From Verrucomicrobiaceae bacterium (GTDB taxonomy: Bacteria; Verrucomicrobiota; Verrucomicrobiia; Verrucomicrobiales; Verrucomicrobiaceae), in assembly GCA_015075365.1 (NCBI GenBank), contig JABTUN010000001.1, positions 1,860,001-1,924,000 on the forward strand: a DNA stretch of 64,000 bases, read 5' to 3'. Both the position numbers and the translations under genes were made by a program. A model generated the notes under the pieces. It made no database searches. It was given only the letters and a program-made list of their open reading frames with translations, and was not told the origin of the DNA. Below, piece after piece: positions 35,482 through 43,007 of the stretch; the first letter of the stretch is position 1; each line of letters starts with the position of its first letter.

Positions 35482-36894
35482 ATGAGTGCTTCCAAACGGT
35501 TCCTTTTTCTCGATAGCCCAAACGTGGGCGGGATCGGTCATGCCTATGTGATTTCGAGCGATGCTCAGGTTCCTGCTGAAGCCCAATTGAGTGCCACAGC
35601 CAACCGGGCAAGGAACAAAGAGCCTCAAACGGACTTTGTCGCGGTCACTCGGGACATGGTGCAGCATGACACCACGCGCAGAGGCCATGAGCTTCTCATT
35701 TGCGCTGGTGCTGTCCCAGAAAAGCGAGAGGACGCCGCTGTTGTCCGGGAAGTGTTGGCCGAACTATTGGCAAATCATGTGTCACCAGACACGCTGAAAT
35801 CTGAGGTTTTGCACAAACAGGGGGGCTTGATCTTTTCTGCGCCTTGTCTGGATCAGATCACGGAAGCATTTCAAGCTGATCCCAGAATCCAGATGATTCG
35901 TTGGATGGCAGTCTCGTCAGAATCTGTGCCAGTGGATAAGTCACGCGCACTTCCGGCTAGACCGGAGCCAAAACCGAAAAAGAACCCGCTTATGAAATGG
36001 CTCCTCCTGTTTCTCCTCATTGCTGCCGTGCCGTTCTTTCCCCAATTCAGAAAGTCCAAAGACCCAGCTTCAGAGAACAATCCGCCCGACAAAGCCCATG
36101 ATGAGGTAAAGGCATTGGCAACATGGGCTTTTCTCACCGCAGAAGATTGGCAAAGGCTGATGAGAGAAACGGGTGGCTCGAAAGCGATGACCGCTCACAA
36201 AGAGGCTCAAGTTAAGGGCTTGAAAAATGTCTCCGGCGAAGAAGCAAAAGCGGCGGTTCAATTCCTGAGCCGTTGGGCGCAGACCTTCGTTGATGAGTTT
36301 CCTTCCGATACAGCAGAAAAGGGCAGAGCAGACGCTGCCAGCATGGAATTATCAAGCGCTGCCAAGATTTTGATTCAGGCAAAGCAGCAGGTGGATGGCA
36401 AAACGATGTCCAGTGTCCACGGTTGGACAACCGATTACATGAATCAACGGCAGAGCTACCCTCCTGGGGTTCAACAAAAAGCAAAAATTCTCGATAACTT
36501 TGCGACGACTTTCCCAGGCCTGCCATCAAAAGACATCCCTTCAAAACTGCGCGGTATTTGGGATGCCTTGGAATCTTTCCGAAAGGAGAAAGTCGATGGT
36601 GAAACTGAGCCGTTTCACAAGCTTGTGCAGGACAAAATGTCAGCAATCACCGCTCCGCCAGAGGGCTACACAACGTTAACTTTTCAAGACGCCGAACGAG
36701 TTAACCTGTTGCAAGAAATTCTTGGCAGCAAAGAAATGGGCTTAGTATTGTTTGGAGAGCCTTACGGTCTGGCTCAATCAGATTGGAAGAAGATCAAAGC
36801 GCGTATTCAAGCAGCTACGGGGCAGGTAGTCGGCTCTTCATCAAAGACACTCATCGCAGCGCTTCAAAAATCATTCTTGTCTTCAGCAAAGTAG
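35482..36894 (+). CDS. Unknown membrane protein, fourth gene of GTPase cassette
   Basis: A 470-residue protein. The N-terminal domain (residues 1-150) starts KRFLFLDSPNVGGIGHAYVI and includes LLICAGAVPEKREDAAVVREVL. It has no signal peptide and would be cytoplasmic. A transmembrane helix lies near 170-188 (KWLLLFLLIAAVPFFPQF), with a Pro/Lys-rich stretch before it. The remaining 280 residues are helical and extracytoplasmic. The start follows the GTPase stop by only 9 bp. GTPase partner proteins of conflict systems (GAP1 type) also have an N-terminal domain beside such GTPases, but no clear match is visible. Function unknown. Confidence 0.7.
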   Translation: MSASKRFLFLDSPNVGGIGHAYVISSDAQVPAEAQLSATANRARNKEPQTDFVAVTRDMVQHDTTRRGHELLICAGAVPEKREDAAVVREVLAELLANHVSPDTLKSEVLHKQGGLIFSAPCLDQITEAFQADPRIQMIRWMAVSSESVPVDKSRALPARPEPKPKKNPLMKWLLLFLLIAAVPFFPQFRKSKDPASENNPPDKAHDEVKALATWAFLTAEDWQRLMRETGGSKAMTAHKEAQVKGLKNVSGEEAKAAVQFLSRWAQTFVDEFPSDTAEKGRADAASMELSSAAKILIQAKQQVDGKTMSSVHGWTTDYMNQRQSYPPGVQQKAKILDNFATTFPGLPSKDIPSKLRGIWDALESFRKEKVDGETEPFHKLVQDKMSAITAPPEGYTTLTFQDAERVNLLQEILGSKEMGLVLFGEPYGLAQSDWKKIKARIQAATGQVVGSSSKTLIAALQKSFLSSAK

Positions 36895-36955
36895 CCATCT
36901 TGCTCCGCAAGATGAGCTCAGGACTTCCGCCAACACCTCACGTTTTCTCCGTTCG

Positions 36956-39463
36956 ATGACGAAATCTCTTCTCAATGCCACACGCTCCTCTCGCGGAGCG
37001 AGAGGGCTACTTTGCTTCGCGTTTGTGACCACGTTCACTCATGCCGCTGACGCGCCACCGAAGCTCGTGCAGCAGTTCCTTGGCAAATACTGCCTCGAAT
37101 GCCACGACGCGGATGTGCAGAAGGGGGACCGCTCGTTTGAGAAGTTCGAGCTGCCGCTGAAAGGGACGGCCGATCTCATCGAGGCGCGTGACATCATCGA
37201 CCAGCTCACGCTGAAGGAGATGCCGCCGAAAAAAGCGGACCAGCCGAGTGACGAGGAGCGCCTCGCGATGATCCGGGCGCTGCGAGACGGCACCGTGGTG
37301 GCGTATGGCAAGCTGCAGAGCACCGGCAGCCGCACGGTGATGCGACGCCTTTCGAGTCGCGAGTATGAAAACACGCTCGCGGTGCTGTTTGGCCGTCGCG
37401 TGGACACGCTGGGGCTCACGGCCGGCTTTCCGAAGGAGAAGACCACCGAGCACATGGATACCATCGGCAAGTCGCTCGTGACCTCCGGCTTCCTCGTCGA
37501 TCAGTATTTCCAATCCGCGAACCGCCTCGTCGAGACGCGGCTCGGCAAGCCGGCGACACCGCCGAAGGATTGGAAGTTCAACGGCCACTTCGTGCAATAC
37601 GAGGAGCTGCAAGGCTCGCACAAAAGCGCCTTCAACTACCGCTACCTCAACATCTACGAGCAGCCGAACAGCGACACACGCCAGGGCGGCTACGGCCACA
37701 TCGAGGACTTCAAGCAAGGCGTGCCCGTCTCCGGCCTCTACGACCTCGAAGTCGAGGCCACGGCGATGCATCGCGACACGCATTACGATCCCGCCATCTT
37801 CGGCATCGACTTCTCGGAGCCCTTCATCCTCGGCGTGGTGCCCGGCGATGTCACCGCGGGCCACATTCATTATCCGCAGCCCATCGAGCCCGTGCTCGCC
37901 ACCGCCGTCGTGCCGGACAATGAGCCCAAGCGGCTGAAATTCCGCGTGTGGCTCGAAGCAGGGCAAACACCGCGCTTCATCTTCCCCAACGGCCCGTATG
38001 AATCCCGCGCCGCCGTCGTCACGATCAACAAGCGCTACAAAGACGAGTTCAAAGGCGATGTCGGCTCATCCGGAGTCGGTCGTGCGCACATTTTGAAGGA
38101 GGGCAAGCTCCCGCACATCCGCATCAGCGAGATCGCCATCCACGGCCCCGTGCCTGAAGCGCCTGGAGTCGAGGAAGTGGCCGTTTTTGGCAAAGAAGGC
38201 TTCCAGGAGGCCAAGGCGCTCGATCAATTGAATTCCTTCGCCGAGAAAGCCTATCGCCGACCAATCACCGACGAGGACAAAAAGCCGATCCGTGCGCTCT
38301 ACGAGAAGCGCATCGCCGAAAAGGCCGCGCCACGTCAGGCCGCGCTCGATGCGCTCAAGCTGATCCTTTGCTCACCGAGCTTCCTTTACCTCAGCGAGAT
38401 CACCGACGAGTCGGAAAAGCGCCTCAAGCCCTACGACCTCGCCTCGCGCCTTTCGTATGCGCTTTGGTCCGCGCCGCCCGATGACCAGCTTTTGGCCGCC
38501 GCGAAGTCCGGCAAGCTCACCGACGACGCCGAGCTCAAAAAGCAGATCCAGCGCATGATCGCCGATGAACGCATCAGCGGCTTCGTGAACGGCTTCATCG
38601 ACAGTTGGCTCAATCTTCGCGATCTCGGCTCTCAGCCGCCGCCGCGTGAATCCAACCGCGCCTACTACGCCGAGGACCTGCCCAGCTCGATGAAAACCGA
38701 GGCGCGCCTGTTTTTCCGCGATCTGCTCAAGAACAACGGCTCCGTGGCGCAGTTCATCGACTGCGAGCACACCTTCGTGGACAAGAAACTCGCGAAACTC
38801 TACGAACTGCCGGAGAAGGACAAACTGCGCCTCGCCGACGGCTTCCAAAAAGTCAGCCTCAAGGGCAACAACCATCGCGGTGGCCTGCTCGGCATGGCCG
38901 CGGTGCTCACCGTGAGCGCCAACGGCGTCGAGACCTCACCCGTCACCCGTGGCGTCTGGGTCAGCGAAAACTTCCTCGGCGTACCGCCTCCTCCACCTCC
39001 GGATGTCGTGCCCGCCATCGAGCCAGACGTCACCGGTGCCACTACCATCCGCGAGCGCCTCGCCAAGCACAGCACCGACCGCGCCTGCGCCGAGTGCCAC
39101 CGCAAGATTGACCCGCTCGGCTTCAGCCTCGAAGCCTACGATCCCGTCGGCCGCTGGCGCAAAAAATATCCCGCCGCCAACAAGAAGGCCAAACCCGCCG
39201 ACATCGACACCACCGGCGAATTCCCCTCCGGCGAAACGTATGCCGACTTCACCGGCTTCAAACGCGTCATCCGCGACACCCGCGCCGACCTCTTCAGCCG
39301 CCACCTCGTCCGCCAGCTCCTCACCTACACCACCGGCCGCACCATGGAACTCGCCGACGACCTCCCCCTCGACCAGCTCCACGAAAAAGTGAAGCAACAA
39401 GGCCTCGGCCTCAACACCATCATGGTCGAGTGTTTGATGAGTGAAGTCTTTCGGTCGAGGTGA
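36956..39463 (+). CDS. DUF1592 multi-domain cytochrome-like secreted protein
   Basis: An 835-residue protein with the same domain set as the gene at 1573-4014. It has a signal peptide, a haem c motif CLECH near residue 46, DUF1587 (VMRRLSSREYENTLAVLFG), a carbohydrate-binding-like middle part, DUF1595/DUF1592, and a C-terminal CAECHRKIDPLG that provides a second CxxCH. A periplasmic redox role is probable, its reaction unknown. Its natural partner is the DUF1552 gene ending at 30040, from which it is separated by the GTPase cassette. Its last codons (MVECLMSEVF) have a degenerate look-alike at 42556-42651. Confidence 0.92.
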   Translation: MTKSLLNATRSSRGARGLLCFAFVTTFTHAADAPPKLVQQFLGKYCLECHDADVQKGDRSFEKFELPLKGTADLIEARDIIDQLTLKEMPPKKADQPSDEERLAMIRALRDGTVVAYGKLQSTGSRTVMRRLSSREYENTLAVLFGRRVDTLGLTAGFPKEKTTEHMDTIGKSLVTSGFLVDQYFQSANRLVETRLGKPATPPKDWKFNGHFVQYEELQGSHKSAFNYRYLNIYEQPNSDTRQGGYGHIEDFKQGVPVSGLYDLEVEATAMHRDTHYDPAIFGIDFSEPFILGVVPGDVTAGHIHYPQPIEPVLATAVVPDNEPKRLKFRVWLEAGQTPRFIFPNGPYESRAAVVTINKRYKDEFKGDVGSSGVGRAHILKEGKLPHIRISEIAIHGPVPEAPGVEEVAVFGKEGFQEAKALDQLNSFAEKAYRRPITDEDKKPIRALYEKRIAEKAAPRQAALDALKLILCSPSFLYLSEITDESEKRLKPYDLASRLSYALWSAPPDDQLLAAAKSGKLTDDAELKKQIQRMIADERISGFVNGFIDSWLNLRDLGSQPPPRESNRAYYAEDLPSSMKTEARLFFRDLLKNNGSVAQFIDCEHTFVDKKLAKLYELPEKDKLRLADGFQKVSLKGNNHRGGLLGMAAVLTVSANGVETSPVTRGVWVSENFLGVPPPPPPDVVPAIEPDVTGATTIRERLAKHSTDRACAECHRKIDPLGFSLEAYDPVGRWRKKYPAANKKAKPADIDTTGEFPSGETYADFTGFKRVIRDTRADLFSRHLVRQLLTYTTGRTMELADDLPLDQLHEKVKQQGLGLNTIMVECLMSEVFRSR

Positions 39464-39525
39464 GGCTGTTGATCGAGATGCACCAGAATGGTTTGTCACC
39501 TGCCTTTACAGCCTGTTTCGAAATA

Positions 39526-40527
39526 CTATGAGCATCCGATAAAGTGGCTGCCGTCACTTCTATTTCGCCTCCATAACTGATGCCCCAAGCAATCAGTGCG
39601 TCTACAAGCAGGAGCTTCGACAAAATCGAGTTCCTCCAGCCAAGCATTTTCATGGGAAGCCAATTTCGGGTTGGATGGTTGGCTGAAGAGCCTTCCTAGT
39701 ATCAATGCGACTTCTTCAAGAAGACCTCCTTGGAAATACCACGCGGAGCCGCAGTTTTGGCAAACCAATCGCCAGTCACAAGAGATCGGTTTTCCATAAC
39801 TGTTGAATTGAGCCCAAGCATACTCCTGACGCGCGCTGAACTCGAAGTCACTATGAGGACATCTAGGACATGGCCGTCCAAAAGATTGAACAAGTTGCTC
39901 AATATCTTGTTTTGACGCACATGCGTAGCGGACAATCGATGGCCTGACATCGTGGAGCCCGGGATTGACCAGATTTCGGCGTGAGTGGCCTCGTCTAACC
40001 CGAAAGCGTGCACTGTCCAGACTCTCGCCGATAGCTTCAAGGTGATCCGGCATCAAAGCATGATGGAATTCGCACAGCGTAATCAAATTCGACAGCACAT
40101 GGGTCCCGCCATTGCTGATCGAGTCGAGGTGATGCACATGCTTGACGCCAATGCTCGGACATCCGATCACCTGACAACGATCTCCATCTCTTAGACGAAC
40201 TGCAGCAGAGCGGAGTTTCCAGTCTGGCGGATATTTCTCGGCTCCCGTTCCTTGCCAGTTATCGAATCTATCTTCGATGCCGATAGGCTCAATTTTGGGG
40301 GCTGGACTCCTTTTCTCAGCTTTTAGATTGCTGTGCAATGTGAGCGGTTCTTCGCAGCTTGCTGATGGCGCTTTAAATGGTGTTTCTGAAGGCTTGGGGA
40401 GTGGCCATTCGGTTTTCTTGGCTTCATCGGGTGAACGGCGCTTGCCGAGCCATTTCTCGGCCCAGTAGGCAAGCCATCCAACCAGGGCGGCCAGAGCTAC
40501 AACGGACAAAAGCAATACGATTCCCAT
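39526..40527 (-). CDS. Membrane-anchored HNH endonuclease-like protein with zinc ribbons
   Basis: A 333-residue protein. Residues 3-22 form a transmembrane anchor, followed by a basic, Pro-rich linker. An HNH nuclease domain spans about 103-160, with zinc ligands C118, C123, C152 and H155 or H156 and catalytic VHHLD (H132/H133) with N147. A zinc ribbon follows (C220, C223, C256, C259). A final topoisomerase-type zinc finger has C308, C313 and C332 but ends at a TAG directly after FIGCS; the same frame continues YFETGCKGR to a TGA at 39496-39498, which would supply the missing fourth Cys. A membrane-bound HNH protein could cut incoming DNA; that is an inference. It is convergent with the DUF1592 gene. 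Confidence 0.75.
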   Translation of the reverse strand: MGIVLLLSVVALAALVGWLAYWAEKWLGKRRSPDEAKKTEWPLPKPSETPFKAPSASCEEPLTLHSNLKAEKRSPAPKIEPIGIEDRFDNWQGTGAEKYPPDWKLRSAAVRLRDGDRCQVIGCPSIGVKHVHHLDSISNGGTHVLSNLITLCEFHHALMPDHLEAIGESLDSARFRVRRGHSRRNLVNPGLHDVRPSIVRYACASKQDIEQLVQSFGRPCPRCPHSDFEFSARQEYAWAQFNSYGKPISCDWRLVCQNCGSAWYFQGGLLEEVALILGRLFSQPSNPKLASHENAWLEELDFVEAPACRRTDCLGHQLWRRNRSDGSHFIGCS

Positions 40528-40734
40528 GAGATAATCCGGAGCTTGCTCCTAAACTCCTATCGTGCAACCCACGCTATCCCCACTGACTTCCAAAGTGGTT
40601 TCGAATCACCTCCTGCCTGCTCCGTAATCCGGATGCCGCTTGTTATGTCGAATCGTTAAAATGCACACACGTTCTGGATGGACTCGGTAGAGGATGGTGT
40701 ATTGGAACTGATTCTACTGAGTTCGCACAAGCAC

Positions 40735-40989
40735 TCACCTCGCACGCGACACTTCCACGATCCGGACTTCATCCACCGGTCCATCAATCCAGAAACAAAC
40801 CCGCCACTTGTTGAATCTTGCCCGCTGGATCATCCGACCATCGGTGGCACGAATCTGATCTTCCACACCCGTTAGCGGGTAGTCGGCCAGCTTCTCGAAA
40901 ATGGCGAGGATCTCGCGCCGGGAACGCGATGGCAGCCGCCAGAGGGACTCGGCGAGGTCACTGTCGAGTATGACCTTGTGAGGTTTCAC
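40735..40989 (-). CDS. RelE/ParE-family toxin
   Basis: An 84-residue protein with the RelE fold pattern: helix ESLWRLPSRSRREILAIFEKLADYP, then strands DQIRATDGRMIQRARFNKWRV and VCFWIDGP, ending in VRIVEVSRAR. RelE toxins cleave mRNA on the ribosome when not bound by antitoxin. The GTG start directly abuts the antitoxin TGA stop, an unbroken toxin-antitoxin pair with the antitoxin first. The 207 bp between this gene's stop and the HNH gene's start hold no gene I can support. Confidence 0.82.
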   Translation of the reverse strand: MKPHKVILDSDLAESLWRLPSRSRREILAIFEKLADYPLTGVEDQIRATDGRMIQRARFNKWRVCFWIDGPVDEVRIVEVSRAR

Positions 40990-41196
40990 TCAGCGGCCTT
41001 CGGATTCGAGCTTCTCGTGTTTCTCCTTGAAAGCCTCGAGCGAAATCGAGCGGCCTGCGTCCATCGAATGCATGCGCTGGGAAAGAAGCACCCGCAGCTC
41101 ATCCTCTGTCTCCAACGCCGTCAGATAGCGAGTCAGCTCGATCCGTTCTGCCAGAGGCAGCATGGATGCTTGGGATGCGATGTCAGCGTAGCTCAT
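40990..41196 (-). CDS. Antitoxin partner of the RelE-like toxin
   Basis: A 68-residue helical protein of addiction-module type (LPLAERIELTRYLTALE in the middle, charged end SLEAFKEKHEKLESEGR), located directly before the RelE-like gene with no gap. The C-terminal charged helix probably wraps around the toxin. It has no clear DNA-binding domain, so regulation may need the toxin. Confidence 0.75.
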   Translation of the reverse strand: MSYADIASQASMLPLAERIELTRYLTALETEDELRVLLSQRMHSMDAGRSISLEAFKEKHEKLESEGR

Positions 41197-41240
41197 GATG
41201 GGATTCTAATCAGATGCCCAAATCAGCGCAAGAGGCGGAT

Positions 41241-41429
41241 TTAAGCGGAGAGGCTGCGACATTGATTGGTCACTGCATTCACCGGCTTCGGAGGTCTTGT
41301 GGCACTGATTGCCTTTGTGGCAGCCACCATCTCTTCGAGCATGCGCAGCTTTTCAGCCACCGGCAGCGCGGCGAGCTGACGACGGCGTTCCACCTTCCGG
41401 GCGGCGAGCTGGCGCATCAGGTCGGTCAT
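41241..41429 (-). CDS. Small helical protein coupled to the truncated AbiEii-like gene
   Basis: A 62-residue charged, helical protein starting MTDLMRQLAARKVERRRQLA. Its ATG overlaps the TGA of the upstream nucleotidyltransferase-like fragment (ATGA at 41426-41429). Small genes of this kind commonly accompany AbiEii-like genes and may be their partner. If the upstream gene is dead, this one may be a leftover. No family match can be claimed. Confidence 0.55.
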   Translation of the reverse strand: MTDLMRQLAARKVERRRQLAALPVAEKLRMLEEMVAATKAISATRPPKPVNAVTNQCRSLSA

Positions 41430-41806
41430 GGTTCGAGATAGGTTTGCTGAAATTTCTGCCACTTCTCCATCAGATCGTGACGGCGGAGGATAGCCTCGAA
41501 AAGCTCTGCATCAAGCACGCCGGCCTCCACAAAGCGGATCACACGGTCATGATCCTTCGGCCTGCCTACTTGCAGACAAATGGCCGCGAGGTGTTCTGCG
41601 GTGAAAACTCGCGTCGAGACACCATTCACATCACGCTCCACGGACTGGGCCAGGGCTTCTTCGACCAAAGGAGTTCCAGGAGGCACAAATTCACGGTGCT
41701 TCACTCCAACAACCACTGCCACGCTGTCATCTTCCGGTTGGATTTCGCAGGCATCACGACAAGGTGGCAGACATGATCCGATCTGCCTGCGCCGCCTTCT
41801 TTGCAC
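41426..41806 (-). pseudogene. Truncated AbiEii/nucleotidyltransferase-like protein (C-terminal part only)
   Basis: The frame encodes the C-terminal half of an AbiEii-like nucleotidyltransferase, recognisable by FTAEHLAAICLQVGRPKDHDRV, then a GVLDAELFEAILRRHDLMEKW segment. The N-terminal catalytic half with its G-S and D-x-D motif is absent. The first about 15 residues read from inside the divergent DUF1080 gene start (41773) and are probably not real. The gene therefore looks cut at its 5' end where the DUF1080 gene begins. It cannot be an active nucleotidyltransferase unless completed in trans. Confidence 0.6.
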
Positions 41807-42549
41807 TCATCATCTCCACAGCCGTCGCCGAAGAGCCGAGGTGGATTCCGCTCTTCAATGGCAAGGATTTGACCGGCTGGACGATCAAGATCGCGAAGCG
41901 GCCGCTCGGTGAGAATTTTGCGAACACCTTTCGCGTCGAGGACGGCATCCTGAAGGTCAGCTACGACGGCTACGAGAAGTTTGACCAGCAATACGGGCAT
42001 CTTTTCACCAACCTGGCCTACTCGCACTACATCCTGCGCATGGAGTACCGCTTCACCGGCACGATGATGGCCGACGCGCCGAAGTATGTGAACCTCAACA
42101 GCGGCGTCATGCTGCACGCGCAGCCGCCGCAGAGCATGCGCTTCGACCAGGGTTTCCCATCGAGCCTGGAGATGCAATTCCTCGCTGATGAAGGCAAAGG
42201 ACCTCGCCCCACGGGCAATCTCTGCACGCCGGGCACGCACGTGGAGATGGCGGGGCAGCTTTTCACGAAGCACATCGCCAAATCGAGCTCGCCCACCTTT
42301 CCCGCGGAAGAATGGGTGCGTGCGGAGATGGAGGTGCGCGGCCACGATGAGATCATCCATCGCATCAACGGCGTCGAAGTGCTGCGCTACCAGCATCCGG
42401 TGCTCGATCCCGCCTGCACCATCGCTCCCGCCAGCGACATCACCGCCGCCGGTGGCGATGTGAAGCTCGGCTACGGACACATCGCGCTGCAAGCCGAGGG
42501 CCAACCGGTGTGGTTTCGGAAGATCGAGCTGATGTCGCTGGAGAAGTGA
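41773..42549 (+). CDS. Secreted DUF1080 (3-keto-disaccharide hydrolase-like) protein
   Basis: A 258-residue protein with signal peptide (about 1-19) and the classical DUF1080 start WIPLFNGKDLTGWT. The concanavalin-like fold continues through GHLFTNLAYSHYILRMEYRF, a NSGVMLHAQPP segment, and the C-terminal GYGHIALQAEGQPVWFRKIEL. Some members cleave 3-keto-glycosides; the family is very common in this phylum. It is expected in the periplasm or outer membrane. The ATG at 41773 was taken because it begins the signal peptide. The neighbouring genes are accessory remnants, so its operon context is poor. Confidence 0.92.
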   Translation: MIRSACAAFFALIISTAVAEEPRWIPLFNGKDLTGWTIKIAKRPLGENFANTFRVEDGILKVSYDGYEKFDQQYGHLFTNLAYSHYILRMEYRFTGTMMADAPKYVNLNSGVMLHAQPPQSMRFDQGFPSSLEMQFLADEGKGPRPTGNLCTPGTHVEMAGQLFTKHIAKSSSPTFPAEEWVRAEMEVRGHDEIIHRINGVEVLRYQHPVLDPACTIAPASDITAAGGDVKLGYGHIALQAEGQPVWFRKIELMSLEK

Positions 42550-42555
42550 TGGCTC

Positions 42556-42651
42556 GACCGCTTCCTCGTTGCGTTCCAAGACAAAGAGGAAAAACAAGGC
42601 ATCCACTCGAATATCGCCATGGTCGAATAACTGATGAGCGAGATTCAGCGT
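42556..42651 (+). pseudogene. Possible degenerate copy of the DUF1592 gene 3' end
   Basis: In the plus-strand frame through the ATG at 42619, the sequence reads KQGIHSNIAMVE, TAA, LMSEI. This parallels the tail of the DUF1592 protein at 36956-39463 (QQGLGLNTIMVECLMSEV), and the DNA agrees at roughly 60 percent of positions without gaps over about 78 bp. The alignment is weaker than in the two other tail repeats and could be chance. If real, the 39464-42550 block was inserted after the DUF1592 stop. Confidence 0.4.
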
Positions 42652-42950
42652 CGCTCATTCCGTCTTCTTTTTCCCGTGTCCTTTTCCTTCCTCGGTTCGT
42701 TCCCGCCTTCTTTCGCGGCCTTGGGCATGCGTTCGAGGGCTTTCATCTCGGTGGGCTGTCCTTCGTCGCCTTGCTGGCGCATCCAGGCGTCGAGTTGGGC
42801 GCGGAGTTCGTCGCGGATGGCGGCGAGTTTGGCGTCGGCGATGAGGTTGTGGCGGTTCCAGGGGTCGGTTTCGCAGTCGTAGAGTTCCACGGCGGGGCGG
42901 TGCTGGTAGTCGTGAACGCGGCCCAACGGTGGTTCATGCCCGCTGTCGCC
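42645..42950 (-). pseudogene. Sulfatase C-terminal remnant
   Basis: The frame reads HDYQHRPAVELYDCETDPWN followed by RHNLIADAKLAAIRDELRAQ, the typical end of an arylsulfatase, plus a basic tail. Nothing of the catalytic domain remains: upstream (to the right) the sequence runs directly into the end of the DUF6600 gene. It is a remnant left by a deletion or rearrangement, not a working gene. Confidence 0.7.
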
Positions 42951-43007
42951 ACCCTCTGCGCCATGGCGCATGCTTTGCACGCTTGGGGATGCTTCCTGCC
43001 GATTTGC

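Noticed and set aside
36895..36955. A gene-end duplication closing the GTPase cassette
   Set aside because: No copy of the DUF1552 gene end was found in the gap before the DUF1592 gene, so the entry route of this cassette remains open.
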